Shown: positions 9,657 to 18,308, counted from the first letter of the stretch. The stretch: DNA of 51,711 bases from Pseudomonas sp. (GCF_017744435.1 NZ_JAGIBG010000036.1:1-51711), one strand, 5' to 3'. The notes: generated by a model not told the origin, from the letters alone. A program made the numbers and translations.

Positions 9657-11348
9657 TCAATCCTCGCGGTAGCGACGCAGCTTCAGCTGCTTGCCAGCGA
9701 CACGCGTGTCCTTGAGCTTGGTCAGCAGACGCTCCAGGCCATCTTCCGGCAGCTCGATCAGGCTGAAGCTGTCGCGCACCTGGATGCGGCCGATGGCGTC
9801 ACGGGCCAGGCCACCTTCGTTGAGGATCGCGCCCAGCAGGTTCTTGGCAGCGATGCCATCACGGGCACCCAGGGCGGTACGGCAACGCACACGGCCTTCG
9901 GCCAGCGGCATTGGCGCACGACGTTCGCGGTCACCACCACGGTCGCCACGATCGCCACGCTCACTGCGCTCACCACGCTCGGTACGCTCACCACGTGGAG
10001 CGAAGCTCGGCACCAGCGGCTGCTCGCGCTCTACCGCGGCCAGATCCAGCGCCTGGCCATTGGTCGCCTTGCGCAGCAGGGCCGAAGCCAGGGCACGTGC
10101 GCTGCAGCCGAGGTCGGCGGTCAGGCGGTCAAACAGCTCGCCATGGGTGGCCTCTGCTTCGGCAACCAGCGGCGCCAGGCTATTGGTCAGCTTCTTGATG
10201 CGGGCGTCCAGTACAGCCTGGGCGTTCGGCAGTCGGGCTTCGGCAACTTTCTGCCCGGTCACGCGCTCGATCACCTGCAGCATGCGGCGCTCACGCGGGG
10301 TGACCAGCAGCAGCGCACGGCCATCACGACCGGCACGGCCGGTACGGCCAATACGGTGCACGTAGGATTCCGGGTCGTACGGCATGTCGACGTTGAACAC
10401 GTGAGTGATGCGCGGTACGTCCAGACCACGGGCAGCGACGTCGGTGGCGACGACGATGTCCAGGCGGCCATCCTTCAGCGAGTCGATCACGCGCTCACGC
10501 TGGTTCTGGGCGATGTCACCGTTCAGTGCAGCAGCCTTGTAGCCCTTGGCTTCCAGCGCGGCGGCCAGGTCCAGGGTGGCTTGCTTGGTACGCACGAAGG
10601 CGATCAGCGCGTCGAACTCTTCGACTTCCAGCAGACGCAGAACAGCCGGGATCTTCTGGTCGGCGTGGACCATCAGGTGGGCCTGCTCGATCGCGGTAAC
10701 GGTCTGGGTCTTGCTCTGGATCTTGACGTGCTTGGGCTCGCGCAGGTGGCGTTCGGCGATCGAGCGGATCGACGACGGCAGGGTTGCGGAGAACAGTACG
10801 GTCTGGCGGCTGGCCGGGATGGCATCGAAGATCACTTCGAGGTCGTCCATGAAGCCCAGCTTGAGCATTTCGTCGGCTTCGTCCAGTACCAGGTACTGCA
10901 CGGTCGACAGGACTTTCTCGTCACGACGCAGGTGGTCGCACAGACGGCCCGGGGTAGCGACGACGATTTGCGCGCCGTTGCGAATGGCACGCAGCTGTGG
11001 GCCCATCGGGGCACCACCGTAGACGGCCACTACATTAACGCCTGGCATCTGCTTGGCGTAGGTTTCGAAAGCAGTAGCTACTTGCAGCGCCAACTCACGG
11101 GTTGGCGCCAGGATCAGGGCTTGCGGTTCGCGCTTGCTCACATCGATCTTGTTGAGGATCGGCAGGGCGAAGGCAGCGGTCTTGCCGGTGCCAGTCTGCG
11201 CCTGGCCGATCATGTCGTGACCGGCGAGGATGATCGGGATCGATTGTTGCTGAATGGCGGACGGCTCTTCGTAGCCGGTAGCCAGAACGGCAGCAACAAT
11301 GTTCGGATTAAGATCGAGAGCGGCGAAGCCGCCGGTTTCCTGGGTCAT
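9657..11348 (-). CDS. deaD: ATP-dependent RNA helicase DeaD/CsdA
   Basis: 563-residue DEAD-box helicase for ribosome assembly and mRNA decay in the cold. Ordered motifs are GYEEPSAIQQQSIP (Q motif), AQTGTGKT (Walker A), PTRELA, TPGRL, DEAD, SAT, ARGLD and HRIGRTGRAGR. After the two RecA-like domains comes an Arg/Gly/Asp/Glu-rich linker of repeated ERGERSERGDRGD type, then a DbpA-like RNA-binding domain (DSFSLIELPEDGLERLLTK). The start at 11348 has GAGGCAG upstream; the open frame to 11423 runs into the leader and is discounted. A structured 5' leader and its own terminator flank the gene. Confidence 0.95.
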   Translation of the reverse strand: MTQETGGFAALDLNPNIVAAVLATGYEEPSAIQQQSIPIILAGHDMIGQAQTGTGKTAAFALPILNKIDVSKREPQALILAPTRELALQVATAFETYAKQMPGVNVVAVYGGAPMGPQLRAIRNGAQIVVATPGRLCDHLRRDEKVLSTVQYLVLDEADEMLKLGFMDDLEVIFDAIPASRQTVLFSATLPSSIRSIAERHLREPKHVKIQSKTQTVTAIEQAHLMVHADQKIPAVLRLLEVEEFDALIAFVRTKQATLDLAAALEAKGYKAAALNGDIAQNQRERVIDSLKDGRLDIVVATDVAARGLDVPRITHVFNVDMPYDPESYVHRIGRTGRAGRDGRALLLVTPRERRMLQVIERVTGQKVAEARLPNAQAVLDARIKKLTNSLAPLVAEAEATHGELFDRLTADLGCSARALASALLRKATNGQALDLAAVEREQPLVPSFAPRGERTERGERSERGDRGDRGGDRERRAPMPLAEGRVRCRTALGARDGIAAKNLLGAILNEGGLARDAIGRIQVRDSFSLIELPEDGLERLLTKLKDTRVAGKQLKLRRYRED

Positions 11349-11600
11349 GGGTCTGCCTCTAAGTGCATCCGCAAAGACCCATGCTGCAAAGCTGCACATG
11401 CCTTGAAAGACCGGAACGGTCACCCAGGCAGCTTTGTCGGCGGGGATTTGCGAAAACGATTGAAAAAGAAAACTTTGGGAAGGTCCGCCTAGCGGACGTG
11501 CAGCCGAAGCTGGACTCGGAGGATTTGCACCACCTGATTTTGAGGTCCGCTAAAAGACCGGCGCGTACTATACCCGAAATAATAGTGGGGAGTGAGTAAA
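11349..11600 (-). promoter_or_regulatory. Long structured 5' leader and possible promoter of deaD
   Basis: About 210-250 bases with no gene lie upstream of deaD. On the minus strand a TATAGT -10 box (11572-11567) lies in GGGTATAGTACGCG, with no good -35. Downstream are two close hairpins, CAGC-ttcg-GCTG (11512-11501) and GTCCGC-ta-GCGGAC (11496-11483). Long leaders are a feature of cold-shock genes such as csdA and cspA, so post-transcriptional control is plausible. This is inference from layout. Confidence 0.45.
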
Positions 11601-11679
11601 TTTTTCTGGCCGATTAGCCAGTATCGGGCCATCAGCCTTGGCCTGCTGAATCGATTCCTTCTGATGGTTCCGAGTTGCC

Positions 11680-11765
11680 CTTTTCGCGGGCTCGCCCGCT
11701 CCCACAGGTACCGCGCAGATCCTGAGGGCAGCGGTATTCCTGTGGGAGCGGGCAAGCCCGCGAAG
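11680..11765. repeat. REP pair between deaD and the spermidine-synthase-like gene
   Basis: The inverted arms 11680-11714 and 11731-11765 share TTCGCGGGC...GCCCGCTCCCACAGG and extend inward to GGTACCGC / GCGGTATT. The pair lies upstream of deaD and downstream of the 11781-12536 gene, both on the minus strand. Bases 11601-11679 show nothing else. Confidence 0.9.
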
Positions 11766-11780
11766 CAGGCGACGCGGTCT

Positions 11781-12536
11781 TCAGGTAGCCGGCCGAATCT
11801 CGCGAATCAGCCCTTCAAGGCTATACCCCAAACGTGGCGCCAGGGCCTCGGCCCGCGCCCGCAGGCCGTCGAGGTCCAGGTGCTGGTCCAGGTCCGCCGG
11901 TACCAGCAGGATCACATTGCCCTCCTTCACCGGCAGCTCCCAGTAATGCCGGTGGTACAACCCGCGCAACAGCGCCGCGCCCAGCGGCTTGCCGTCGTCA
12001 TTGGCCCACTGGTTGATCACCAGCCAGCCACCCGGGTTGAGTTTCTTCTGGCAGTTCTCGAGGAACTTCCACGCCAGGTGCCCGACACCCGGCCCGTAGT
12101 CGGTATAAAGGTCGACGAACAGCAGGTCGGCCTGCTCTGCCGTGGGCAGCAACTCCAGGGCGTCGCCAATGCGCACGTACAGCCGCGGGTCATCGTCCAG
12201 CCCCATGTATTCCATGGCCAGGCGCGGCACGTCCGCGCGCAGCTCGATGGCCTCGATGTCTTCCAGCGGCAGGAACTTCATGCAGGCCTGGGTCAGGGTG
12301 CCGGCGCCCAGGCCGAGAAACAGCGCACTTTCCGGCTGCTCATGGCACAGCGCGCCGACCAGCATGGCGCGGGTGTAGTCGTACTCCAGCCAGCTGGGGT
12401 CGGCGGTGAACACGCAGCTCTGCTCGATGGCATCGCCAAACTCGAGGAAGCGGTAATCCTCCACCTCGTACACGCTGATGACGCCAAAGGCATCCTCGAC
12501 CCGGGCCAACAGCTTTTCTTCCCGCTCCGTCGCCAT
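11781..12536 (-). CDS. Spermidine synthase-like (SpeE-fold) protein
   Basis: 251-residue Rossmann-fold protein of the polyamine synthase/methyltransferase type. The nucleotide-binding motif ALFLGLGAGTLTQA is followed by IEAIELRADVPRLA, RIGDALELL and LLFVDLYTDYG, where the acidic residue that would contact the aminopropyl group is expected. It is shorter than classical SpeE (about 280-290) and lacks the full N-terminal beta domain, so true spermidine synthesis is doubtful; this class is usually annotated as spermidine synthase-like. It is divergent from the DAHP synthase gene, 117 bases apart. Confidence 0.75.
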   Translation of the reverse strand: MATEREEKLLARVEDAFGVISVYEVEDYRFLEFGDAIEQSCVFTADPSWLEYDYTRAMLVGALCHEQPESALFLGLGAGTLTQACMKFLPLEDIEAIELRADVPRLAMEYMGLDDDPRLYVRIGDALELLPTAEQADLLFVDLYTDYGPGVGHLAWKFLENCQKKLNPGGWLVINQWANDDGKPLGAALLRGLYHRHYWELPVKEGNVILLVPADLDQHLDLDGLRARAEALAPRLGYSLEGLIREIRPAT

Positions 12537-12653
12537 CTACCTGCCACCCGCCCGCGCAAAAACGCGCATTGTCCGTCAACGCCCCGGATGCAACAAGCTC
12601 GGCGCCGCTGTTACCATGGCAGGCAGCCTATAACAGATAAAACCGAGCCCGTG

Positions 12654-14000
12654 ATGAACCGACCGTGGAGCCCCGACAGCTGGCGTGCCCTGCCGATCCA
12701 GCAGCAACCGACCTACCCCGACGCCGCGCACCTGCTCAAGGTCGAGCAGACCCTGGCCAGCTACCCGCCGCTGGTGTTCGCCGGCGAGGCCCGCGAGCTG
12801 CGCCGGCAGTTCGCCGAGGTCACCGAGGGCCGTGCCTTCCTGCTGCAGGGCGGCGACTGCGCCGAGAGCTTCGCCGAGTTCTCGGCAGCGAAAATCCGCG
12901 ACACCTTCAAGGTGCTGCTGCAGATGGCCATCGTCATGACCTTCGCTGCCGGCTGCCCGGTGGTAAAGGTCGGGCGCATGGCCGGCCAGTTCGCCAAGCC
13001 GCGCTCCTCGGGCGATGAAACCATCGGCAACGTCACCCTCCCGGCCTACCGCGGCGACATCGTCAACGGCATCGGCTTCGACGAAAAGAGCCGCGTGCCG
13101 GACCCGGAGCGCCTGCTGCAGGCCTACCACCAGGCCACCGCCAGCCTCAACCTGCTGCGCGCCTTCGCCCAGGGCGGTTTCGCCGACCTGCACCAGGTGC
13201 ACAAGTGGAACCTCGACTTCATCGCCAACTCGGCGCTGGCCGACAAGTACCACCAGTTGGCCAACCGCATCGACGAAACCCTGGCCTTCATGCGCGCCTG
13301 CGGCCTGGACAGCGCGCCACAACTGCGCGAGACCAGTTTCTTCACCGCCCACGAGGCGCTGCTGCTCAACTATGAAGAAGCCTTCGTGCGCCAGGACAGC
13401 CTGACCGGCGACTACTACGACTGCTCGGCGCACATGCTGTGGATCGGCGACCGCACCCGCCAGCTCGACGGCGCCCATGTCGAATTCCTGCGCGGCGTGC
13501 ACAACCCGATCGGGGTCAAGGTCGGCCCGAGCATGAACCCCGAAGAGCTGATCCGCCTGATCGACACGCTCAACCCGGCCAACGACCCCGGCCGCCTCAA
13601 CCTGATCGTGCGCATGGGCGCCGGCAAGGTCGGCGCGCACCTGCCAGGGCTGATCCGCACCGTCGAGCGCGAGGGGCGCAAGGTGCTGTGGAGCTCCGAC
13701 CCGATGCACGGCAACACCATCAAGGCCAGCAGCGGCTACAAGACCCGCGACTTCGCGCAGATCCTCGACGAGGTGAAGCAGTTCTTCCAGGTGCACCAGG
13801 CCGAGGGCAGCCATGCGGGCGGTATCCATATCGAGATGACCGGGCAGAACGTCACCGAGTGCATCGGCGGCGCCCGGCCGATCACCGAGGATGCCCTGTC
13901 CGACCGCTACCACACCCACTGCGACCCGCGGATGAACGCCGACCAGTCGCTGGAACTGGCCTTCCTGATCGCCGAAACCCTCAAGCAGGTGCGGCGCTGA
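12654..14000 (+). CDS. Class II 3-deoxy-7-phosphoheptulonate (DAHP) synthase
   Basis: 448-residue plant-type (class II) DAHP synthase that condenses phosphoenolpyruvate and erythrose 4-phosphate, the first step to chorismate. Diagnostic segments are FLLQGGDCAESFAEF with the metal-binding Cys, KVGRMAGQFAKPRSS, the PEP-site arginines, and LWSSDPMHGNTIKASSGYKT followed by SHAGGIHIEMTGQNVTECIG carrying the metal ligands His and Glu. It is unrelated in sequence to the class I AroF/G/H enzymes. Start at ATG 12654, in GTGATGAACC. The 3' end overlaps the convergent YcaQ-type gene by 20 bases. Regulation by aromatic amino acids is not evident from sequence. Confidence 0.93.
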   Translation: MNRPWSPDSWRALPIQQQPTYPDAAHLLKVEQTLASYPPLVFAGEARELRRQFAEVTEGRAFLLQGGDCAESFAEFSAAKIRDTFKVLLQMAIVMTFAAGCPVVKVGRMAGQFAKPRSSGDETIGNVTLPAYRGDIVNGIGFDEKSRVPDPERLLQAYHQATASLNLLRAFAQGGFADLHQVHKWNLDFIANSALADKYHQLANRIDETLAFMRACGLDSAPQLRETSFFTAHEALLLNYEEAFVRQDSLTGDYYDCSAHMLWIGDRTRQLDGAHVEFLRGVHNPIGVKVGPSMNPEELIRLIDTLNPANDPGRLNLIVRMGAGKVGAHLPGLIRTVEREGRKVLWSSDPMHGNTIKASSGYKTRDFAQILDEVKQFFQVHQAEGSHAGGIHIEMTGQNVTECIGGARPITEDALSDRYHTHCDPRMNADQSLELAFLIAETLKQVRR

Positions 14001-15201
14001 GCAGGGCCTGACGCAACTGGCTGCCTTCTGCCCGAGGGCAGTTCAGTTGCACCCGTTCCAGGCCCAGCCACCGGGCCATGCGCAGCAGATTGCCCGCCAG
14101 GGCCTGATAGCCCTCTGCGTCCAACGGTAGCGATTCCGCATGCACGGCATGCACCGCCAGTTGCCCCTGGGCGCGCACGGCGCGCAGGTCCAGGCGCGCG
14201 GCGATGCGCTCGCGGTGCAGGAAAGGCAGCACGTAGTAGCCGTATACCCGCTTGTGCGCCGGGGTGTAGATCTCCAGGCGGTAGTGGAAATCGAACAGCC
14301 GCTCGGTGCGGTTGCGCTCCCAGACCAGCGAATCGAACGGCGACAACAGCGCGCTGGCGTCGATACGCCGAGGGATGCGTGGGGTGCCGGCACAGTAGGC
14401 GAGCGATTTCCAGCCTTGCACCTCGACCGGCTGCAGGCGGCCATCGGCAACCAGCTCGTGCAGCGCCGCCCTGCCCTGGCCGGGCTCGAGGCGGAAGTAG
14501 TCGCGCAAGTCGCGCTCGGTGGCCACGCCCAAGGCCATGGCGGCATGCAGCATCAGGCCTTGATGGGCTTCGGCTTCGCTCGGCAACGGCTGCTCCAGCA
14601 CCGCCTTGGGCAGGACCTTTTCCGGTACGTCATAAAGCCGTTCGAAGCCGCGCCGCCCCGCCACCGTCACTTCACCGGCGGCGAACAGCCATTCCAGCGC
14701 GTGCTTTTCTTCGCTCCAGTCCCACCACGGGCCGGCCCGCTCCTGCCGGGTGGACAAGCTGCCAGCGCCCAACGCACCCTGTTCACGCACGGCGGCCAGT
14801 ACGCGGGCAATCACGTCCTGGCGTTCGCGGCCGAACTGCGCGAGCTGGCGGTAGATACCGCGGCCATCGGCGGCATGGGCCATGCGCCAGCGCAGCAGCG
14901 GGTAGAGGTTCAGGGGCAACAGCGAGGCTTCGTGCCCCCAGTATTCGAACAGCTGGCGCTGGCGGCCACGGCCCCAGGCGAGTTGGTCGAGCATTTCCGG
15001 CGGGTAGTCGCCGAGGCGGGAGAACAGCGGCAGGTAATGGGAGCGGACCACCGCGTTGACCGAGTCGATCTGCACGACGCCCAGGCGTTGCAGCATGCGT
15101 TTCAGTGCGGGCAGGGTCGGGGATGATTCAGGCTGCTTGCCGAATCCCTGGGCTGACAGGGCCAGGCGTCGGGCCTGGTTGATGGACAACTTGAGCGGCA
15201 A
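13981..15201 (-). CDS. ycaQ: YcaQ-type winged-helix DNA glycosylase
   Basis: 406-residue protein of the HTH_42 family. E. coli YcaQ unhooks interstrand DNA crosslinks. Family features are the N-terminal helix-turn-helix (LSINQARRLALSAQGF), VVQIDSVNAVVRSHYLPLFSRLG, FEYWGHEASLLP, and the C-terminal RLDLRAVRAQGQLAVHAVH block. A TTG start at 15201 is proposed because AGGAGG (15213-15208) lies six bases upstream and the family sequence begins there. The open frame further upstream is read from a REP element. The gene lies just past that REP, downstream of the DUF1127 gene on the same strand. The last 20 bases overlap the DAHP synthase gene. Confidence 0.85.
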   Translation of the reverse strand: MPLKLSINQARRLALSAQGFGKQPESSPTLPALKRMLQRLGVVQIDSVNAVVRSHYLPLFSRLGDYPPEMLDQLAWGRGRQRQLFEYWGHEASLLPLNLYPLLRWRMAHAADGRGIYRQLAQFGRERQDVIARVLAAVREQGALGAGSLSTRQERAGPWWDWSEEKHALEWLFAAGEVTVAGRRGFERLYDVPEKVLPKAVLEQPLPSEAEAHQGLMLHAAMALGVATERDLRDYFRLEPGQGRAALHELVADGRLQPVEVQGWKSLAYCAGTPRIPRRIDASALLSPFDSLVWERNRTERLFDFHYRLEIYTPAHKRVYGYYVLPFLHRERIAARLDLRAVRAQGQLAVHAVHAESLPLDAEGYQALAGNLLRMARWLGLERVQLNCPRAEGSQLRQALLSAAPA

Positions 15202-15228
15202 GCCTGACCTCCTTTTATTGTCTGTTCC

Positions 15229-15304
15229 GGCCTCTTCGCGGGCACGCCCGCTCCCACAGGGATCGCACATAACCTGTGGGAGCGGGCGTGCCCGCGAAGA
15301 GGCC
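15229..15304. repeat. REP pair between DUF1127 gene and ycaQ
   Basis: Perfect 32-base inverted arms, 15229-15260 and 15273-15304, with a 12-base loop. It lies between two minus-strand genes and ends only 15 bases from the ycaQ ribosome binding site. Confidence 0.93.
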
Positions 15305-15318
15305 CTTACAGGTTTAGC

Positions 15319-15537
15319 CTATTTGCGCAACGGATCATCCCAGAAATGCCGCTCGGCCTCTTGCTGGATATCCGCCCGGCTCAAGCCCAGGTCATGCAAG
15401 GTCGCATCACTCAGGCTGGCCAGTTCCTGGCGCTGGCGGTACAGCTGCAGCCACCGGGCCGGGCGGTCCAGGGCCACATGCCACAGGTGGTTCAAGGAAA
15501 AGGCAGGTTGCTGGATGCTGCTGACATGACCTTTCAT
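15319..15537 (-). CDS. DUF1127 small protein
   Basis: 72-residue basic protein whose C-terminal half (RQRQELASLSDATLHDLGLSRADI) matches the DUF1127 motif. In alphaproteobacteria short DUF1127 proteins bind RNA and affect phosphate and carbon control; the role in Pseudomonas is not settled. It is divergent from a LysR regulator with 96 bases between the starts and is probably co-transcribed into ycaQ through the REP pair. Confidence 0.8.
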   Translation of the reverse strand: MKGHVSSIQQPAFSLNHLWHVALDRPARWLQLYRQRQELASLSDATLHDLGLSRADIQQEAERHFWDDPLRK

Positions 15538-15612
15538 CGTGAAGCCCTCCGTGTTGATGGCTCCAGTCTCTGCCCAGGCATAAGATCAATCCAACGAATG
15601 TTTCTGATGCCA

Positions 15613-15633
15613 TGCATCTCGGAGATTGATGCA
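15613..15633. promoter_or_regulatory. Inverted repeat at LysR gene start (possible operator)
   Basis: TGCATC (15613-15618), nine bases, then GATGCA (15628-15633), the right arm touching the ATG of the LysR gene. It covers the ribosome binding site, which fits autorepression. The DUF1127 gene lies on the other side. The arms are short, so chance is possible. Confidence 0.4.
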
Positions 15634-16485
15634 ATGTCCCAGTACCAGAGCCTCGATGCCGACGTGCTGCGCACCTTCGTCGCCATCGCCGAGCAAGGCG
15701 GCTTCACCCGCGCCGGCGAAGTGGTCAACCGCACCCAGTCGGCGGTGAGCATGCAGATGAAACGCCTGGAAGAAGACATCCTGCAGCGCCAGCTGTTCGA
15801 GCGCGACGGCCGTCAGGTCCGGCTCACCGCCGAGGGCCAGGTGCTGCTTGGCTATGCCCGGCGCATCCTCAAGCTGCATGGTGAAGTGTTCAACACCCTG
15901 CGCATGCCGCACATGGTCGGGTTGGTGCGCATCGGCACGCCAGATGACTACGCCATGCGCTTTCTGCCGACCATCCTCTCAAGCTTTGCCCAGGCCTACC
16001 CGCTGGTGCAGGTGGAGGTGCATTGCGACTCGTCCAAGCAACTGATGCTGCGCCAGGACCTGGACCTGACCATCGTCACCCGCGAGCCGGGCAACGAGGT
16101 TGGCCAGCTGCTGCGCCAGGAGCGCCTGGTATGGGCGGCGGCTGAAGGCTTCTGCCCGCAGGAGCAGCGGCCAATGCCGCTGGCGCTGTTCAACACCGAC
16201 TGCTTCTGCCGCGCCTGGACCTGCAACGCCCTGGAGGCCCAGGGCATCGACTACCGCATCGCCTACACCAGCCCCAGCCTGGCGGCGATCTTTGCCATCG
16301 TCACTGCGGGGCTGGCGGTGACGGCGCAATTGCAGAGCCTGGTCGGTGGCAACATCCGCATTCTCGGCGAGAACGAAGGCTTGCCACAGTTGCCGGTGGC
16401 CAACGTGATGCTGCTGCGCAACAGCCAGGGCCAGTCGCCGATCACCGACTGCATGGCCGATTACATCGTCGAAGGGTTCATGTGA
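15634..16485 (+). CDS. LysR-family regulator, LrhA/HexA-like
   Basis: 283-residue LysR-type regulator. The N-terminal winged helix (LDADVLRTFVAIAEQGGFTR..RTQSAVSMQMKRLEE) and the effector domain opening VRIGTPDDYAMRFLPTIL resemble the LrhA/HexA/PecT branch, which in other bacteria controls motility, virulence or exoenzymes. GGAG lies nine bases before ATG 15634. It is divergent from the DUF1127 gene, a plausible target. The 3' end is 3 bases from the convergent TauE gene stop. Confidence 0.9.
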   Translation: MSQYQSLDADVLRTFVAIAEQGGFTRAGEVVNRTQSAVSMQMKRLEEDILQRQLFERDGRQVRLTAEGQVLLGYARRILKLHGEVFNTLRMPHMVGLVRIGTPDDYAMRFLPTILSSFAQAYPLVQVEVHCDSSKQLMLRQDLDLTIVTREPGNEVGQLLRQERLVWAAAEGFCPQEQRPMPLALFNTDCFCRAWTCNALEAQGIDYRIAYTSPSLAAIFAIVTAGLAVTAQLQSLVGGNIRILGENEGLPQLPVANVMLLRNSQGQSPITDCMADYIVEGFM

Positions 16486-16488
16486 CGC

Positions 16489-17238
16489 TTACAGCTCGAA
16501 ACCCAGCATCACCGCGCACACCACCAGGAACACACAAAACATCGCCCGCAATACTTTCTCTGGCAGGGCATGAGCCAGCTTCACCCCCCAGCTGATGCTC
16601 AGCAGCCCACCGACCGCCAACGGAATGCCCACGCTCCAGTCAACGCTGTGGTGCACCCCATAGGTCACCAGGGTCACCAAGGTACTCGGCGCCGCCAGCG
16701 CCAGCGACAGCCCCTGCGCTACCACCTGAGTGGTGCCGAACACACTGGTCAGGATCGGCGTGGCCACCACAGCCCCACCCACGCCGAACAAGCCACCCAT
16801 GGTCCCGGCAAAACTGCCCAGCACACCCAGCCACGGCCAGGCATAGCGCAGCTCGGCACTGGGCGGCGAGACCTTGAGGAACATCCGCGCCACGTTCCAG
16901 ATCGCCAGCGCCATCAGGAAGCCGACGAAGCCCAGGCGCATCGCGTGGGCGTCGATGCCCACCGCCCAGATCGACCCGAGCCAGGCGAACAGGAAGCTGC
17001 ACAGCGACAGCGGCACGGCATGGCGCAGCTCGATGCGGTTGCGCTGGTGATAGCGCCACAGCGCCAGCAGCACGTTCGGCACCACCATCACCAAGGCGGT
17101 GCCCTGAGCCAACTGCTGATCAAGGCCGAACAGCACGCCCAATGCCGGGATGGCGATCAGGCCGCCGCCAATACCGAACAACCCACCCATGGTGCCCAGG
17201 CCGGCACCCAGCACGATATACAACAACCACTCGATCAT
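16489..17238 (-). CDS. TauE/SafE-family membrane permease
   Basis: 249-residue protein with about eight TM segments and two internal copies of the family glycine motif (GTMGGLFGIGGGLIAIP near the N-terminus, GTMGGLFGVGGAVVATP in the middle). This two-repeat layout marks the TauE/SafE family, which exports or imports sulfur-containing or other organic anions; the substrate is unknown. The start at 17238 is supported by GAGG six bases upstream; the frame is open to 17274. It is divergent from a LysR gene with a strong inverted repeat between them, so it is probably that regulator's target. Confidence 0.9.
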   Translation of the reverse strand: MIEWLLYIVLGAGLGTMGGLFGIGGGLIAIPALGVLFGLDQQLAQGTALVMVVPNVLLALWRYHQRNRIELRHAVPLSLCSFLFAWLGSIWAVGIDAHAMRLGFVGFLMALAIWNVARMFLKVSPPSAELRYAWPWLGVLGSFAGTMGGLFGVGGAVVATPILTSVFGTTQVVAQGLSLALAAPSTLVTLVTYGVHHSVDWSVGIPLAVGGLLSISWGVKLAHALPEKVLRAMFCVFLVVCAVMLGFEL

Positions 17239-17301
17239 CAGGGCCTCATCTGCCTGCACGTTGAATGCGAGCATGCTAACGACTGTGCTCTAGCGGGGAA
17301 A

Positions 17302-17328
17302 CGCACAGCAACGCACAATGGCTGTGCG
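17302..17328. promoter_or_regulatory. CGCACAGC-N11-GCTGTGCG operator
   Basis: A perfect 8-bp inverted repeat with an 11-base spacer, matching the spacing of LysR-type boxes, lies midway between the divergent permease and LysR genes (23 bases before the LysR start). It is probably the recognition site of the regulator encoded at 17352. Confidence 0.65.
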
Positions 17329-17351
17329 CTTCTCGCACAAGCAGAGTGACC

Positions 17352-18308
17352 ATGAGCCCTGATACCCTGACTGACCAGCTGAGCCTGTTTCTCGATGTGC
17401 TGGAGAGCGGCAGTTTTTCCGCCGCCGCCCGTCGCCATCCGCTGACCCCGTCCGCCGTAGCCCGGCGCATCGACAATCTGGAAAGCGCCGTGGGCAGCCG
17501 CCTGTTCACCCGCAGCACCCATGCCGTACGCGCCACCCCGGCGGGCAACGCCTTCGCCGAGCGCGCCCGGCGCATCATCGAGGAACTGCGCCTGGCCCGC
17601 GCCGAGGCGGTATCGCTGAGCAATGCCCCGGAGGGCCTGATCCGCATCGACGCCCCGGCCGCCTTCGGCCGCCGTCACCTGGCGCCGGCAATCGCCGACT
17701 TCCTGGTGGCCTACCCAGGCCTGGATGTGCAATTGCGCTTGATCGACAGCTTCGTCGACCTGCAGGGCAGCCATCTGGGCGAGGTCGACCTGGTACTGCG
17801 CGCCGGCCCCCTGGCCGACACCCGCCTGGTCGCCACCAAGCTGGCGCACATGGTGCGCATCGCCTGCGCCAGCCCTGCCTACCTGGCCAGCCGCGGCATG
17901 CCCAGCTGCCCCAGCGAACTGCCCAACCACGACGGCCTCGACTGGGACGGCCTGGCACCGCCGTTCGCCTGGCGCTTCGCGGTCGACGGGCAAATGCGCC
18001 TGTACCGCCCGGCGCGCATGCGCATGGCTGCCAACAACGCCGAGACCCTTTTGTTCGGCGCCCTCGCCGGCCTTGGCATCGCCCACCTGCCGACCTGGCT
18101 GATCAGCGATTACCTGCTGCGCGGCGAACTGCTGCCGCTGTTCTGCGACAACGGCCTGCCCGAAGCCGAAACCAGTGGCATTTATGCACTGCGCCTTGAA
18201 CATGAAACGAACTCTCGCAGCCGTTTGCTGCTCGAATTCCTCAAGAGCCGCTTCAGCCCGGTTCCCCCCTGGGACCTGGCGCTGCGCAGTGAACTGCGCT
18301 GGCAGTAA
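17352..18308 (+). CDS. LysR-family regulator, CrgA-like branch
   Basis: 318-residue regulator. The winged helix SLFLDVLESGSFSAAARRHPL..SAVARRIDNLESAVGSRLFTR is followed by RIDAPAAFGRRHLAPAIADF, typical of the large CrgA/AaeR-like group. A GTG two codons upstream (17346) is an alternative start. The divergent TauE-type permease and the inverted repeat between them point to control of export or uptake of one compound. The gene ends 55 bases before ohrR. Confidence 0.9.
   Translation: MSPDTLTDQLSLFLDVLESGSFSAAARRHPLTPSAVARRIDNLESAVGSRLFTRSTHAVRATPAGNAFAERARRIIEELRLARAEAVSLSNAPEGLIRIDAPAAFGRRHLAPAIADFLVAYPGLDVQLRLIDSFVDLQGSHLGEVDLVLRAGPLADTRLVATKLAHMVRIACASPAYLASRGMPSCPSELPNHDGLDWDGLAPPFAWRFAVDGQMRLYRPARMRMAANNAETLLFGALAGLGIAHLPTWLISDYLLRGELLPLFCDNGLPEAETSGIYALRLEHETNSRSRLLLEFLKSRFSPVPPWDLALRSELRWQ

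Noticed and set aside
9213..9672. Short ORFs downstream of the AT-rich gene
   Set aside because: Stop codons interrupt every frame that looks like protein, and none has a ribosome binding site. Treated as remnant.
9648..11492. 614-codon plus-strand ORF covering deaD
   Set aside because: It is antisense to deaD, whose ordered helicase motifs are certain. Long antisense frames are common in high-GC genes.
15202..15270. N-terminal extension of YcaQ reading MCDPCGSGRAREEAG
   Set aside because: This peptide is REP sequence read in frame and recurs before other genes (42449). The real start is TTG 15201.
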